Assembly (NCBI GenBank): GCA_029882955.1
Contig: JAOUJX010000036.1
Location: 1 to 17,366 of the forward strand
DNA length: 17,366 nt
DNA from: Gammaproteobacteria bacterium
GTDB taxonomy: Bacteria > Pseudomonadota > Gammaproteobacteria > GCA-001735895
Direction: 5' to 3'
Part shown: piece by piece, positions 6,229-16,046 of the stretch
Layout of the letters: each line of letters starts with the position of its first letter
How positions within the stretch are numbered: position 1 is the first letter of the stretch
The notes under the pieces: model-generated
Seen by the model: only the letters and a program-made list of their open reading frames with translations
The model's database searches: none
Told to the model about the DNA's origin: nothing
Position numbers and translations under genes: made by a program

Positions 6229-9200
6229 TGCCGTTGAGACAGGATATTAAATCCGTATTGATTATCGGCGCGGGTCCCATCGTTATCGGTCAGGCTTGTG
6301 AGTTTGATTATTCTGGTGCCCAGGCCTGTAAAGCGCTCAAAGAAGAAGGTTTGCGAGTTATTCTGATTAACTCTAATCCCGCCACGATTATGACCGATCC
6401 GGGTACTGCAGATTCGGTTTATATCGAACCCATCATCTGGCAGGCGGTCGAAAAAATTATCGAGAAAGAGCGCCCCGATGTGCTGCTACCGACTATGGGT
6501 GGGCAGACAGCTTTGAATTGCGCGCTTGATCTGGATCGCGAGGGTGTGCTGGAAAAATATAATGTCGAGATGATTGGTGCGACCCGTGAAGCCATCGATA
6601 TGGCTGAAGACCGCGAGAAATTTCGCGTAGCGATGACCGAAATTGGGCTGGCAACGCCAAAGGCTTTCATCGCTCATAGTTTGGAAGAGGCCTGGCAGGG
6701 TCAGTCGCAAATAGGCTTCCCGATTATTATCCGGCCATCTTTCACCATGGGCGGCAGTGGTGGCGGTATTGCATACAACCGGGAAGAATTCGAAGACATC
6801 ATAAAGCGCGGTCTTGATTTATCGCCCACCACCGAAGTGTTGATCGAAAAGTCGGTGCTGGGCTGGAAAGAGTATGAAATGGAGGTGGTGCGCGATCGCA
6901 ACGACAACTGCATTATCATCTGTTCGATCGAGAATCTCGACCCTATGGGGGTGCATACCGGCGATTCGATTACCGTCGCACCGGCTCAGACCCTCACCGA
7001 TAAAGAATATCAAATTATGCGTAATGCCTCGCTCGCGGTGCTGCGCAAAATTGGTGTCGAAACCGGTGGTTCGAACGTGCAGTTTGCGATTAACCCCGAA
7101 AATGGTGACATGATCATCATCGAGATGAATCCACGGGTGTCGCGTTCGTCGGCGCTGGCATCGAAAGCAACCGGATTCCCGATCGCCAAAGTGGCGGCCA
7201 AACTGGCGGTAGGTTATACCCTCGACGAATTGCGAAACGATATTACCGGTGGTGTCACCCCGGCCTCTTTCGAGCCGGCGATTGACTACGTTGTCACCAA
7301 AATTCCGCGATTTACCTTCGAGAAATTTCCACAGGCAGATGATCGTTTATCGACACAAATGAAATCAGTGGGCGAAGTCATGGCGATTGGCCGCAGCTTT
7401 CAGGAATCCTTCCAGAAGGCCCTGCGCGGTCTGGAAACCGGCGTATTCGGCCTCGACGAAATCGTCGATCAAAACCAGAGCGAAGACGAACTCGAAGACC
7501 TGTATCGTAAGGAGCTGAAATTACCTGGCGCAAAACGCATCTGGTATGTTGCTGACGCCTTCCGCTCGGGCTATTCGCTGGAAAGGATTTTCGAAATGAC
7601 CGCCATTGACCCCTGGTTTCTGGTGCAGATCGAAGATTTGATTCGCACAGAAAAAGAGCTGACGGGGCAAAAACCCGAACATTTAAGTCGAGCTGATTTC
7701 CGTGTGCTGAAGCGTAAAGGTTTTGCGGATCGTAGGCTGGCCAGTTTAATGTCTAGCGATGAATTAACTGTATCGACTTTGCGTCGTGATCTTGGTGTGC
7801 GGCCGGTTTACAAACGTGTGGATACCTGCGCCGCAGAATTTGCCTCGTCAACGGCTTATTTATATTCCAGCTACGAAGACGAGTGCGAAGCCGAGCCCAG
7901 TCAGCGCGATAAAATAGTGGTGCTAGGCGGCGGACCGAACCGTATCGGCCAGGGCATAGAGTTCGATTATTGCTGTGTGCATGCGGCGATGGCGATGCGC
8001 GAGGACGGTTACGAAACCATCATGGTGAACTGTAACCCGGAAACCGTCTCGACCGACTACGATACTTCTGATCGCCTTTATTTTGAACCGCTAACTTATG
8101 AAGACGTGCTGGAAATTATTCACCTGGAAAATCCCAGCGGCGTGATCGTACAGTTTGGTGGGCAGACGCCGCTAAACCTGGCGAGATCACTCGAAGCCGC
8201 TGGCGTACCGATAGTAGGAACCACACCGGATTCGATTGATCTGGCCGAAGATCGGGAGCGATTTCAGCAAATGGTTAACGATCTTGGATTGTTACAACCA
8301 CCGAATAAAATCGCTTTTGATGTCGAGTCGTCTGCGGCACTGGCCGAACAGGTTGGTTTCCCACTGGTAGTGCGCCCTTCCTACGTACTCGGTGGTCGAG
8401 CGATGGAAATTGTTTACGACCAGGAAGACCTCGCTCGATATATGACGGAGGCAGTCAAGGTCACAAAAGATTCCCCTGTATTGCTTGATCGATTTCTCGA
8501 TGAAGCGGTAGAGGTCGATGTGGATGCCATTTGTGACGGGGAAAACGTGTTCATCGGTGGTTTGATGGAACATATCGAACAGGCCGGTGTGCACTCGGGT
8601 GACTCGGCCTGTTCCTTACCACCTTACACACTCTCGGCTGAAATCCAGCAAAAGCTTTGTGATCAGGTTGCCGCTATGGCGAAAGCATTGAACGTTGTCG
8701 GTTTAATGAATACGCAGTTTGCTATCAAGGGTGAAGAGGTCTTTATTCTTGAAGTAAACCCGCGGGCATCGCGCACCGTACCTTTTGTTTCCAAAGCCAC
8801 CGGCGTGCCACTGGCGAAGGTTGCGGCGCGATGTATGGTCGGGCAAACGCTGGAACAGCAGGGTTGTACTGAAAGAGTTATTCCCGATTTTGTCTCGGTT
8901 AAAGAATCGGTATTTCCATTTGCGAAGTTTCAGGGTGTTGATCCAATTCTCGGACCGGAAATGAAATCGACTGGCGAAGTCATGGGGATAGGTAAAACAT
9001 TTGCTGAGGCATTTGCCAAAGGGCTGATTGCCGCAGGGGGTAAAATTCCAGCTCCGGGTACAGTATTTATCAGCGTGCGTGAGACCGATAAAAAGGCCGC
9101 TGCCGATCTCGCCCGGGATCTTAATAACCGGGGTTATAAACTGGTCGCTACTGGCGGAACCGCGAGATCTATTAAGGCTGCAGGCGTCGAGTGTGAGCAG

Positions 9201-9443
9201 GTTAACAAGGTCAAAGAAGGTCGACCTCATATTGTCGATATGATTAAGAACGATGAAATTGTATTGATTATTAACACCACTGAAGGCCGCTCGGCTATCG
9301 CAGATTCTTATGCGATACGGAGAGAAGCTTTAATGCATTCGGTCGCTTATACGACAACCCTGTCGGGTGGTAGGGCGACCTGTATGGCTATGTCGCACAG
9401 AGAAATTGAAGAAGTCTATAGACTGCAATCGTTGCATCCGTAA
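6228..9443 (+). CDS. carB: Carbamoyl phosphate synthase, large subunit
   Basis: CarB makes carbamoyl phosphate from bicarbonate, two ATP and the ammonia delivered by CarA. The 1071 residues (1073 in E. coli) contain two ATP-grasp halves. The carboxyphosphate domain (about 1-400) starts with [25 protein letters not shown] sequence, here [13 protein letters not shown]. An oligomerisation domain (about 400-555) follows, then the carbamoyl phosphate domain (about 556-935; [20 protein letters not shown]), and a C-terminal MGS-like allosteric domain (about 936-1071). That last domain carries [16 protein letters not shown] and INTTEGR, the region that binds UMP and ornithine in E. coli. Regulation by UMP (inhibition) and ornithine (activation) is therefore likely but not proven. 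The gene is joined to carA by a one-base overlap and followed 18 bases later by greA. Several long open frames on the opposite strand are antisense shadows. Confidence 0.99.
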   Translation: MPLRQDIKSVLIIGAGPIVIGQACEFDYSGAQACKALKEEGLRVILINSNPATIMTDPGTADSVYIEPIIWQAVEKIIEKERPDVLLPTMGGQTALNCALDLDREGVLEKYNVEMIGATREAIDMAEDREKFRVAMTEIGLATPKAFIAHSLEEAWQGQSQIGFPIIIRPSFTMGGSGGGIAYNREEFEDIIKRGLDLSPTTEVLIEKSVLGWKEYEMEVVRDRNDNCIIICSIENLDPMGVHTGDSITVAPAQTLTDKEYQIMRNASLAVLRKIGVETGGSNVQFAINPENGDMIIIEMNPRVSRSSALASKATGFPIAKVAAKLAVGYTLDELRNDITGGVTPASFEPAIDYVVTKIPRFTFEKFPQADDRLSTQMKSVGEVMAIGRSFQESFQKALRGLETGVFGLDEIVDQNQSEDELEDLYRKELKLPGAKRIWYVADAFRSGYSLERIFEMTAIDPWFLVQIEDLIRTEKELTGQKPEHLSRADFRVLKRKGFADRRLASLMSSDELTVSTLRRDLGVRPVYKRVDTCAAEFASSTAYLYSSYEDECEAEPSQRDKIVVLGGGPNRIGQGIEFDYCCVHAAMAMREDGYETIMVNCNPETVSTDYDTSDRLYFEPLTYEDVLEIIHLENPSGVIVQFGGQTPLNLARSLEAAGVPIVGTTPDSIDLAEDRERFQQMVNDLGLLQPPNKIAFDVESSAALAEQVGFPLVVRPSYVLGGRAMEIVYDQEDLARYMTEAVKVTKDSPVLLDRFLDEAVEVDVDAICDGENVFIGGLMEHIEQAGVHSGDSACSLPPYTLSAEIQQKLCDQVAAMAKALNVVGLMNTQFAIKGEEVFILEVNPRASRTVPFVSKATGVPLAKVAARCMVGQTLEQQGCTERVIPDFVSVKESVFPFAKFQGVDPILGPEMKSTGEVMGIGKTFAEAFAKGLIAAGGKIPAPGTVFISVRETDKKAAADLARDLNNRGYKLVATGGTARSIKAAGVECEQVNKVKEGRPHIVDMIKNDEIVLIINTTEGRSAIADSYAIRREALMHSVAYTTTLSGGRATCMAMSHREIEEVYRLQSLHP

Positions 9444-9461
9444 AAAATGGGTAATTAGAGA

Positions 9462-9938
9462 ATGAACCAGGTACCACTGACCGCTGAAGGTGCGGAAAGA
9501 TTGAAGGAAGAGCTCAAAGAGCTGAAGTTTGTTAAACGACCAATGGTTGTCGAAGCGATCGCTGTGGCGCGTGATCACGGTGATTTAAAGGAAAATGCCG
9601 AGTACCATGCAGCACGCGAAGAGCAGGGCTTCATGGAGGGTCGTATTGCTGAACTGGAATCGGTACTATCTAATGCTCAGATTATTGATGTAGCAAAGCT
9701 AAACCAGAGCGGACGAATCGTGTTTGGTTGCACGGTCGATTTAATTGATGTGGAAAGTGAAGAGGAAGTCAGCTACCAGATCGTGGGTGATATCGAGGCT
9801 GATATTAACCATAATCGTATAGCAATTAGCTCACCGATAGCGCGTGCCTTAATCGGTAAAGAAGAAGGCGAAGACGTTGAGGTTCAGGCGCCGGGCGGTA
9901 CGCGCGAGTATGAAATCACAGCGGTTCACTACGTTTAG
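9462..9938 (+). CDS. greA: Transcription elongation factor GreA
   Basis: GreA enters the secondary channel of RNA polymerase and stimulates cleavage of backtracked transcripts, rescuing stalled complexes. The protein is 158 residues, the same as E. coli. The N-terminal coiled coil carries [20 protein letters not shown], and its tip acidic residues Asp41 and Glu44 are conserved. The C-terminal FKBP-like domain includes [14 protein letters not shown] and the final PGGTREYEI strand. The ATG at 9462 gives the expected N-terminus; the only upstream help is a weak GAGA. It follows carB by 18 bases and is probably cotranscribed. Its stop overlaps the stop of yhbY by four bases on the opposite strand, and no intrinsic terminator separates them. 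Confidence 0.97.
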   Translation: MNQVPLTAEGAERLKEELKELKFVKRPMVVEAIAVARDHGDLKENAEYHAAREEQGFMEGRIAELESVLSNAQIIDVAKLNQSGRIVFGCTVDLIDVESEEEVSYQIVGDIEADINHNRIAISSPIARALIGKEEGEDVEVQAPGGTREYEITAVHYV

Positions 9939-10246
9939 TCTGCTTTGATAAATTTCGCATAGCGGTTCTGTTCTTTATTGCGGCGATACAATACCGCAAC
10001 ATGGCCGATAGTTTGAACAATACTGGCCTGATGCTTTTGCGCGATAGAATCGATCATCTGCTTTTTGTCGCTGGCGTCAAGACCCGGAACACGGATTTTG
10101 ATTAGTTCGTGATGAGACAGGGCGCTATCGATCTCCATGTGGACATTGTCGCTCAGTCCGTTTTGACCAATCATGACCACCGGTTTCAGTTTTTGTCGAT
10201 GTGCTTCCGCTCGGAGTTGTTTGATCGAGGTTTTATTTAAATTCAT
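9935..10246 (-). CDS. yhbY: YhbY-family RNA-binding protein (CRM domain)
   Basis: A single CRS1/YhbY (CRM) domain protein that associates with pre-50S ribosomal particles. Seen features are [16 protein letters not shown], equivalent to the GxxG RNA-binding loop region, then the [11 protein letters not shown] strand and [10 protein letters not shown] near the end. The start shown is Met at 10246, giving 103 residues and an N-terminus [12 protein letters not shown] close to E. coli YhbY (MNLSTKQKQHL). An in-frame ATG at 10255 would add three residues; neither has a strong ribosome binding site. The gene is convergent with greA and divergent from rlmE, the same arrangement as in E. coli, and fits with rlmE as a pair of 50S maturation genes. 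Confidence 0.93.
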   Translation of the reverse strand: MNLNKTSIKQLRAEAHRQKLKPVVMIGQNGLSDNVHMEIDSALSHHELIKIRVPGLDASDKKQMIDSIAQKHQASIVQTIGHVAVLYRRNKEQNRYAKFIKAD

Positions 10247-10308
10247 GGGTTCCATATTGGCAGGTGTTCAGGGTCGCGCATACTACCACAGCTATCGGAG
10301 ATGTCAGC

Positions 10309-10926
10309 TTGTCGCGTTCAAAAAGTAGTCAAACCTGGTTGAAAGAACACCATGATGATCAATACGTCCTACAGGCGCGACGTGATGGTTATCGCTCGCG
10401 TGCTATTTATAAATTAATAGAAATCCAGGAAAAGGATCAGGTGCTGAAACCTGGCCAGTTTGTGCTCGATTTAGGTGCGGCACCCGGTGGCTGGAGCGAA
10501 TACGCCGCTCAGTTTGTCAGCGATAAAGGCCGTTTGATTGCAGTCGATCTATTACCGGTTGAACCAATTGGCGGGGCCGAAATCATTCAGGGTGATTTCA
10601 CTGAACAGTCGACACTGGACGAAATTGTAAAACTGGTCGAGGGGCGGGATATTGACCTTGTATTATCGGATATGGCCCCCAACTTAAGCGGTATGGAGTC
10701 GGTAGACCAGCCCAGGTCAATGTATCTGGTAGAATTAGCGTTTGAACTGGCAAGAGATTATCTGGGTAAAAATGGTGTATTCGTAGTCAAGTTATTCCAG
10801 GGAGAAGGCTCTGACGCCTATATATCTTTGCTCCGAGGCTGTTTTAAATCGGTCAAGTTAAGAAAGCCGGGCGCGTCAAGACCGCGGTCCCGGGAAATTT
10901 ATGCCGTTTGCCGAGGTCTCAGGTAA
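10309..10926 (+). CDS. rlmE: 23S rRNA 2'-O-ribose methyltransferase (U2552), RrmJ/FtsJ
   Basis: The enzyme methylates the ribose of U2552 in the 23S A-loop late in 50S assembly. The SAM-binding motif is VLDLGAAPGGWSEYA (residues 52-66). The catalytic K-D-K-E tetrad is Lys35 (AIYKLIEI), Asp121 (SDMAPNLSG), Lys161 (VVKLFQGEG) and Glu196 (SREIYAV), each offset by three from the E. coli residues. I chose the TTG at 10309 because GGAG (10297-10300) lies eight bases upstream and the product, 205 residues, begins like E. coli RlmE (209). The frame is open back to a GTG at 10264, but that would add 15 residues not seen in the family and would run into the yhbY upstream region. The gene is followed by a 93-base gap to ftsH, as in the classical rrmJ-ftsH pair. 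Confidence 0.95.
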   Translation: MSRSKSSQTWLKEHHDDQYVLQARRDGYRSRAIYKLIEIQEKDQVLKPGQFVLDLGAAPGGWSEYAAQFVSDKGRLIAVDLLPVEPIGGAEIIQGDFTEQSTLDEIVKLVEGRDIDLVLSDMAPNLSGMESVDQPRSMYLVELAFELARDYLGKNGVFVVKLFQGEGSDAYISLLRGCFKSVKLRKPGASRPRSREIYAVCRGLR

Positions 10927-11019
10927 AACGGAATCGCGAAATTGAGCTAGTATCCGGTGATATTAAGCGTAAAATGCGGTTTATATGCCTAAACATAAAA
11001 CACAGCAGGTGTTAATAAA

Positions 11020-12951
11020 GTGAATGATGTAGCAAAGAATTTAATTTTATGGGTTGTGATAGCCGTGGTACTGCTGTCGGTATTTCACAACTTTAGTAGC
11101 CGCTCGACAAGCAGCAACGAACTGATCTATTCAGAATTCCTGACCCAGGTGAAACAGGGGCAGGTTCGTCAGGTAACCATCGAGGGAAAAAATATCCTCG
11201 GCGTTTTACATTCGGGCACCAGATTTACTACCTATAGCCCTGAAACCGATAATACGGCATTGATTGGTGACCTGGTTCGTTCGAATGTCGCTATCATTGG
11301 ACAAGCGCCCGAACCCCCATCGCTGTTAGCGCAAATGTTTATCAGTTGGTTTCCCTTTATCATCCTGATCGGGCTCTGGGTTTTCTTTATGCGCCAGATG
11401 CAGGGCGGTGGCGGTGGTCGCGGTGCCATGTCCTTTGGTAAGAGCAAGGCACGCCTGCTCGGCGAAGACCAGATCAACATTAGTTTCAATGATGTTGCCG
11501 GTGTCGACGAAGCCAAAGAAGAAGTTGGCGAGCTGGTTGAGTTTTTACGCGATCCTTCGAAGTTTCAAAAGTTAGGCGGTAAAATTCCGCGTGGCATATT
11601 GATGGTTGGTTCACCGGGTACAGGTAAAACCCTGCTGGCAAAGGCTATCGCCGGCGAAGCTAAAGTACCTTTCTTCACTATCTCTGGTTCTGATTTCGTC
11701 GAAATGTTTGTCGGTGTTGGCGCCTCGCGTGTACGCGATATGTTCGATCAGGCGAAAAAGCATTCGCCCTGTATTATTTTCATCGACGAGATCGACGCCG
11801 TCGGCCGTCATCGTGGCGCAGGTCTTGGCGGTGGACACGACGAGCGGGAGCAGACCCTGAACCAGTTGCTGGTTGAAATGGATGGTTTCGAGGGCCACGA
11901 GGGTGTCATTGTTATTGCCGCAACTAACCGTCCCGACGTACTTGACCCTGCATTGCTGCGTCCCGGACGTTTCGACCGGCAGGTTGTGGTACCTCTGCCC
12001 GACGTTCGTGGTCGCTCGCAGATACTCAAGGTTCATATGCGTAAAATCCCTGCCGCCGAAAATGTCGATCCAATGGTCATTGCTCGCGGTACCCCGGGGT
12101 TTTCGGGCGCCGACCTGGCTAACCTTGTCAACGAAGCCGCGTTGTTCGCCGCCAGAGCCAATAAAAAATTAGTCACCATGGGTGAGTTTGAGCGCGCCAA
12201 GGACAAAATCATGATGGGCGCTGAGCGCAAATCGATGATTATGAAAGAAGATGAAAAGAAACTCACGGCTTATCACGAAGCGGGGCATGCGATTGTCGGT
12301 AGACTGGTACCCGATCACGATCCAGTTTACAAAGTCAGTATTATTCCACGGGGGCGAGCTCTTGGCGTCACCATGTTCCTGCCAGAGGATGACCGTTACA
12401 GTTACAGCAAAAAGCATCTGGAGAGCCAGCTTTCCAGTTTGTTTGGTGGTCGTATCGCCGAGCAGCAGATTTTCGGTGAAGATGCTGTAACGACCGGTGC
12501 CTCTAATGATATCGAACGAGCCACTTCCATTGCCCGTAGCATGGTTACCCAATGGGGTCTGTCAGACCGTATGGGGCCTTTGACCTATAGCGAAGATGAG
12601 GGTGAGGTTTTTCTCGGTAAATCGATGGGTAAGCAGAAACATGTTTCAGATGAGACCGCGCAGGCTATCGATTCCGAAATCCGTGCAGTTATTGACCGGA
12701 ACTATCAGCGCTCCGAAGAAATTCTTAAGGCAAATGAAGATAAATTACATCTGATGGCCGATGCTCTGATGAAGTACGAAACTATTGATGTTGATCAAAT
12801 CGATACTATCATGGAAGGCAAGGAGCCAGGTCCGCCCCGGGACTGGGGTGATGACGACGGGTCGGCTTCATCCGGCAAAAGTGATGACGGTTCTGATCAA
12901 TCGACAGTCGATGATGACCCGGATTTACCCGATCCGGCTAAATTACATTAA
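11020..12951 (+). CDS. ftsH: ATP-dependent zinc metalloprotease FtsH
   Basis: FtsH is a hexameric inner-membrane AAA+ protease. It degrades unassembled membrane proteins and regulators and, in enterobacteria, LpxC and sigma32. The 643 residues contain membrane helices at about 7-24 and 107-124 around a periplasmic domain. The AAA module has Walker A GSPGTGKT (197-204), pore motif FVGVGA (230-235), Walker B IIFIDE (252-257) and arginine fingers Arg314 and Arg317. The protease domain has zinc motif HEAGH (419-423) and third ligand Asp497 (ASNDIERAT). Residue 198 is Ser where E. coli has Pro, still within the P-loop consensus. The C-terminal 35 residues are acidic and low in complexity. GTG 11020 gives the N-terminus (M)[10 protein letters not shown], aligning with MAKNLILW of E. 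coli. A strong terminator follows 11 bases after the stop. Confidence 0.98.
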   Translation: MNDVAKNLILWVVIAVVLLSVFHNFSSRSTSSNELIYSEFLTQVKQGQVRQVTIEGKNILGVLHSGTRFTTYSPETDNTALIGDLVRSNVAIIGQAPEPPSLLAQMFISWFPFIILIGLWVFFMRQMQGGGGGRGAMSFGKSKARLLGEDQINISFNDVAGVDEAKEEVGELVEFLRDPSKFQKLGGKIPRGILMVGSPGTGKTLLAKAIAGEAKVPFFTISGSDFVEMFVGVGASRVRDMFDQAKKHSPCIIFIDEIDAVGRHRGAGLGGGHDEREQTLNQLLVEMDGFEGHEGVIVIAATNRPDVLDPALLRPGRFDRQVVVPLPDVRGRSQILKVHMRKIPAAENVDPMVIARGTPGFSGADLANLVNEAALFAARANKKLVTMGEFERAKDKIMMGAERKSMIMKEDEKKLTAYHEAGHAIVGRLVPDHDPVYKVSIIPRGRALGVTMFLPEDDRYSYSKKHLESQLSSLFGGRIAEQQIFGEDAVTTGASNDIERATSIARSMVTQWGLSDRMGPLTYSEDEGEVFLGKSMGKQKHVSDETAQAIDSEIRAVIDRNYQRSEEILKANEDKLHLMADALMKYETIDVDQIDTIMEGKEPGPPRDWGDDDGSASSGKSDDGSDQSTVDDDPDLPDPAKLH

Positions 12952-12961
12952 TATATAGTTG

Positions 12962-12993
12962 GCCGGGGTTGAGTAATCAACCCCGGCTTTTTT
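12962..12993 (+). terminator. Strong intrinsic terminator between ftsH and folP
   Basis: A perfect 11-base-pair GC-rich stem (12962-12972 with 12977-12987), GTAA loop (GNRA type) and six T residues (12988-12993). The next base is the A of the folP start codon. Confidence 0.93.
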
Positions 12994-13809
12994 ATGGATA
13001 AGCTAAATATCTCAAAACAGATTCAGATCATGGGTGTGGTAAATGTCACGCCCGACTCATTTTCTGATGGTGGTCAATTCGATACGACTGAGAAGGCATT
13101 CCAGCACGCGCAGCAAATGATTGCGGACGGTGTTGATATTCTTGATATCGGCGGTGAATCGACACGGCCAGGTTCCCAGGCGGTCGATGAAGGTGAAGAG
13201 CTGGCAAGAACGATTCCGCTAATTCGGGCAATTCGGGATATATCGGATATTCCAATCTCCATCGACACCAACAAGCCGTTGATTATGCAGCAGGCGGTAC
13301 AGGCAGGTGCCGGTATAATCAATAGTATCGATGCGCTGCGCCACGATAATGCCCTGGATATGGCCGCCGAGCTTAACGTGCCGGTATGTGTGATGCATAT
13401 GCAGGGCACGCCCGAAACTATGCAAAAAGAGCCGCATTACGACGATGTGGTTCGAGAAGTGAAGGATTTTCTACAACAACGGATCGATGCAGCGTTAGCA
13501 GCAGGAATAGCCCGGCACCATATTATTGTCGATCCGGGGTTTGGGTTTGGAAAAAACCTGCAGCATAATTTACAGTTACTGAAAGCCTTGCCTGAATTAA
13601 AATCACTGGGGGTTTCAATTCTGGTAGGTCTGTCTAGAAAGCGTATGATAGGCACAATCCTCGATAAACCAGTCGACCAGCGCCTTTACGGTAGTCTTTC
13701 AGTTGCGGTCATCTCCGCCATGCAGGGTGCGGATATAGTTCGGGTACACGATGTTGCCGAAACCGTGGATGCCATTAAAATGGTCAGAGCACTTAACCAG
13801 GTAGCGTGA
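12994..13809 (+). CDS. folP: Dihydropteroate synthase
   Basis: The enzyme condenses 6-hydroxymethyl-7,8-dihydropterin diphosphate with p-aminobenzoate to give dihydropteroate in folate synthesis, and is the sulfonamide target. The 271 residues contain NVTPDSFSDGG (17-27), DIGGESTRPG (51-60), pterin-site Asp91 (SIDTNKP), Asn110, Asp180 (DPGFGFGKN), Lys216 (SRKR) and the final RVHDVAET. Residues 109-111 read INS where the family usually has IND; the pterin-binding Asn is kept. ATG 12994 is the only usable start: the next in-frame ATG (13030) would remove the first strand before NVTPDSF. It has no Shine-Dalgarno sequence, because the terminator U-run precedes it directly. The downstream junction to glmM involves a mini-ORF. 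Confidence 0.96.
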   Translation: MDKLNISKQIQIMGVVNVTPDSFSDGGQFDTTEKAFQHAQQMIADGVDILDIGGESTRPGSQAVDEGEELARTIPLIRAIRDISDIPISIDTNKPLIMQQAVQAGAGIINSIDALRHDNALDMAAELNVPVCVMHMQGTPETMQKEPHYDDVVREVKDFLQQRIDAALAAGIARHHIIVDPGFGFGKNLQHNLQLLKALPELKSLGVSILVGLSRKRMIGTILDKPVDQRLYGSLSVAVISAMQGADIVRVHDVAETVDAIKMVRALNQVA

Positions 13810-13857
13810 ATGAAAAACTTTAAATGCTTTATGCCAGTACGGGCGGGCAAGCTGTGA
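13810..13857 (+). other. 15-codon mini-ORF bridging folP and glmM
   Basis: The folP stop TGA (13807-13809) is followed immediately by ATG 13810, which opens a 15-codon frame ([15 protein letters not shown]). Its TGA (13855-13857) overlaps the glmM start GTG (13854-13856) in the sequence GTGA. This forms an unbroken chain of stop/start contacts from folP to glmM and could couple their translation. There is only a weak AGG eight bases upstream of the ATG. Whether it is translated is unknown. Confidence 0.3.
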
Positions 13858-15194
13858 GTCGCCAGTATTTCGGAACCGATGGTATTCGTGGCAGAGTAGG
13901 CGTACCGCCAATGACCGTCGATTTCATCATGAAGGTCGGTTGGGCAGCCGGGAAGGTATTATCGAAAGAGGGTAGGGGTACAGTCGTCATCGGTAAAGAT
14001 ACTCGTATCTCCGGCTATATGTTCGAGTCGGCTCTGGAGGCAGGGCTTGCCGCAGCTGGACTGGATGTGATGTTGCTGGGACCGATGCCTACCCCCGCAA
14101 TCGCTTATCTAACCATGGCGCAACGGGCTACGGCTGGCATCGTGATTAGTGCTTCGCACAATCCTTATTACGACGATGGCGTCAAGTTTTTCAATGGCAG
14201 TGGCTTTAAACTGGCTGATGAAACCGAACTCGAAATCGAAGCAATGATTGCCAGGCCGCTCGCTATGGTTGAGTCTGAGTCTATCGGTAAGGCGACCCGT
14301 ATGGATGACGCCAAAGGGCGTTATATAGAATTTTGTAAAAGCTCGATTCCATTTAACACGTCGTTTAAAGGCATCAAACTGGTTGTCGATTGCGCTCATG
14401 GTGCGACTTATCATATCGCGCCTGCGGTATTTCGCGAGTTGGGGGCCGAGGTGATTGAGATCGGTACCAGCCCGAACGGCCTGAATATTAATAAAGACGT
14501 CGGTGCGCTGTATGCACAGAATATGCGATCCGTAGTGCTCGAGAATCAGGCTGATCTGGGTATAGCTTTTGATGGAGATGGCGACCGTTTGATGATGATG
14601 GATGCCAAAGGCGACGTTAAAAACGGTGATCAGCTGCTGTATCTGATGGCGCAAAGTAAACTGGTAAAGCGCGGTTTGAACGGGGGTGTAGTCGGTACCC
14701 TGATGACTAATCTGGCTTTGGAGCACGCCTTAAAGCAACAGAATATAGGCTTCGAGCGTGCTAAAGTCGGTGATCGCTACGTCATGGAAAAGCTAGTAGA
14801 GAAGGGCTGGATGCTGGGTGGTGAATCCTCCGGTCATATTATCTGCCTCGATAAAACAACAACCGGTGATGGCATTATTGCTGCTTTGCAGGTACTGGAC
14901 TGGCTGGTTTCAGAAGAGATCACCCTGGCTGATGCCTGTGCAGATATGGCGTTATACCCTCAAACTATGATAAATGTACCCCTGTCTCGAAAAATCGATA
15001 TGCAGTCGGTACCGGCGGTAAAGCAGGCCGTTTCGGATGTCGAAGCTGAGCTGGCCGACCGGGGTCGGGTATTGCTCAGGCCATCGGGTACAGAGCCGTT
15101 GATACGGGTCATGGTAGAAGGGCGGGATGGTAATGAAGTTGATAAATTAGCCAACCAGTTAGCCTCCTGTGTCGCTGAACATGCCGCAGGTTAA
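13854..15194 (+). CDS. glmM: Phosphoglucosamine mutase
   Basis: GlmM converts glucosamine-6-phosphate to glucosamine-1-phosphate, the step before GlmU in UDP-GlcNAc synthesis for peptidoglycan and LPS. The phosphoserine loop is [10 protein letters not shown] with active Ser101. The Mg2+ loop is DGDGDR with Asp240, Asp242 and Asp244, and the sugar-binding GGESSGH and phosphate-binding [15 protein letters not shown] motifs are present. From GTG 13854 the product is 446 residues (445 in E. coli) and starts [16 protein letters not shown], in register with the family. An in-frame ATG at 13824 would add ten residues ([10 protein letters not shown]) not found in the family and has no ribosome binding site, while GGGCGGG lies seven bases before the GTG. 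It sits in the order ftsH-folP-glmM common in gammaproteobacteria. A terminator-like hairpin follows at once. Confidence 0.97.
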   Translation: MSRQYFGTDGIRGRVGVPPMTVDFIMKVGWAAGKVLSKEGRGTVVIGKDTRISGYMFESALEAGLAAAGLDVMLLGPMPTPAIAYLTMAQRATAGIVISASHNPYYDDGVKFFNGSGFKLADETELEIEAMIARPLAMVESESIGKATRMDDAKGRYIEFCKSSIPFNTSFKGIKLVVDCAHGATYHIAPAVFRELGAEVIEIGTSPNGLNINKDVGALYAQNMRSVVLENQADLGIAFDGDGDRLMMMDAKGDVKNGDQLLYLMAQSKLVKRGLNGGVVGTLMTNLALEHALKQQNIGFERAKVGDRYVMEKLVEKGWMLGGESSGHIICLDKTTTGDGIIAALQVLDWLVSEEITLADACADMALYPQTMINVPLSRKIDMQSVPAVKQAVSDVEAELADRGRVLLRPSGTEPLIRVMVEGRDGNEVDKLANQLASCVAEHAAG

Positions 15195-15222
15195 AGGAAG
15201 AGTGTATTTTTCCACTCTTTTT
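15195..15222 (+). terminator. Probable intrinsic terminator after glmM
   Basis: AAGAGTG (15198-15204) pairs with CACTCTT (15213-15219) around an eight-base loop. The stem can extend by two G-U pairs and one A-T pair into the T-run 15218-15222. The stem is moderately stable and the T-run short, so read-through into tpiA is plausible. It begins at the base after the glmM stop. Confidence 0.6.
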
Positions 15223-15294
15223 CCAAAAACAGGATTGATTTATTGGTCTCAGGTGAGTAACCTTTGCCGCCTTTTATAAGACAGGTAAACCTGA

Positions 15295-16038
15295 ATGCGC
15301 CCGACACTAATAGCTGGAAACTGGAAAATGAATGGATCGCTGCAAAGCGTCATTCAACTGGTTGAAGGTATTAAGGCAGGTGACGCGGGTTCAGCCAGCC
15401 TGGCGGTTTGCCCACCAGCAATTTTTCTGATGAAAGTAGGCGGTATGCTCGAAGGCAGTAACATTGCACTGGGTGCGCAAAATGTTTGCGATCAGGCTTC
15501 GGGCGCCTTTACTGGTGAAGTTTCGGGCGCCATGCTTAAGGAGGCTGGTTGTCAGTATGCGATTGTCGGGCATTCCGAAAGGCGTGCTTTATATCTGGAG
15601 TCGGACGAGTTAGTAGCCGCTAGATTTGCGATGGCACAACAGTCCGGACTGATCCCCATACTGTGTGTTGGTGAAACTTTGCAGGAACGTGAGGACGAAG
15701 TCACCGAACAGGTTGTTGCCAGACAGTTAGGTGCAGTGATTGATTCGCAAGGAATCGCAGCGATAGCTACTAGCGTTATTGCTTACGAGCCGGTCTGGGC
15801 TATCGGTACTGGCCAGGTCGCCACACCGGAGCAGGCGCAAACGGTGCATGCATTCATTCGTAAAATGCTGGCCGGGCAAGACGTAGCGGTCGCAAATAAA
15901 GTTCAAATTTTATATGGCGGTAGTATGAATCCTACTAACGCTGGTGAATTATTATCCCAGCCTGATATTGATGGTGGATTAATCGGTGGTGCAGCGCTAA
16001 AGGCAGCCGATTTTCTGGCCATCGGACAGGCAGCTTAG
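15295..16038 (+). CDS. tpiA: Triosephosphate isomerase
   Basis: TpiA interconverts dihydroxyacetone phosphate and glyceraldehyde-3-phosphate in glycolysis and gluconeogenesis. The 247-residue TIM barrel has Lys11 (AGNWKMNG), His93 (VGHSERR), catalytic Glu165 (AYEPVWAIGTG) and the phosphate-gripping loop 6 that follows (GTGQVATPEQAQ), then LYGGSMNP and DGGLIGGAAL near the end. AGG nine bases before ATG 15295 serves as ribosome binding site. The 100-base gap from glmM holds the terminator and a TATAAG element near 15275, but I find no well-spaced -35. It is followed by secG after 8 bases. The order glmM-tpiA-secG differs from E. coli, where tpiA lies elsewhere, and resembles many other gammaproteobacteria. 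Confidence 0.98.
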   Translation: MRPTLIAGNWKMNGSLQSVIQLVEGIKAGDAGSASLAVCPPAIFLMKVGGMLEGSNIALGAQNVCDQASGAFTGEVSGAMLKEAGCQYAIVGHSERRALYLESDELVAARFAMAQQSGLIPILCVGETLQEREDEVTEQVVARQLGAVIDSQGIAAIATSVIAYEPVWAIGTGQVATPEQAQTVHAFIRKMLAGQDVAVANKVQILYGGSMNPTNAGELLSQPDIDGGLIGGAALKAADFLAIGQAA

Positions 16039-16046
16039 GTATCCAG

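Noticed and set aside
8703..9230. A 175-codon open frame antisense to carB
   Set aside because: It is a shadow of the conserved carB frame, without a ribosome binding site or recognisable domain.
10927..11019. A sigma32 or sigma70 promoter in front of ftsH
   Set aside because: I found only weak, badly spaced elements (GTGATA near 10957, TTATAT near 10981) and no CTTGAA/CCCCAT pair.
13824..13853. ATG 13824 as the glmM start
   Set aside because: The extra ten residues are not family-like and there is no ribosome binding site; GTG 13854 gives the standard N-terminus and length.
14109..14726. A 205-codon open frame antisense to glmM
   Set aside because: It lies entirely within a well-conserved gene on the other strand, and its product has no recognisable motif.
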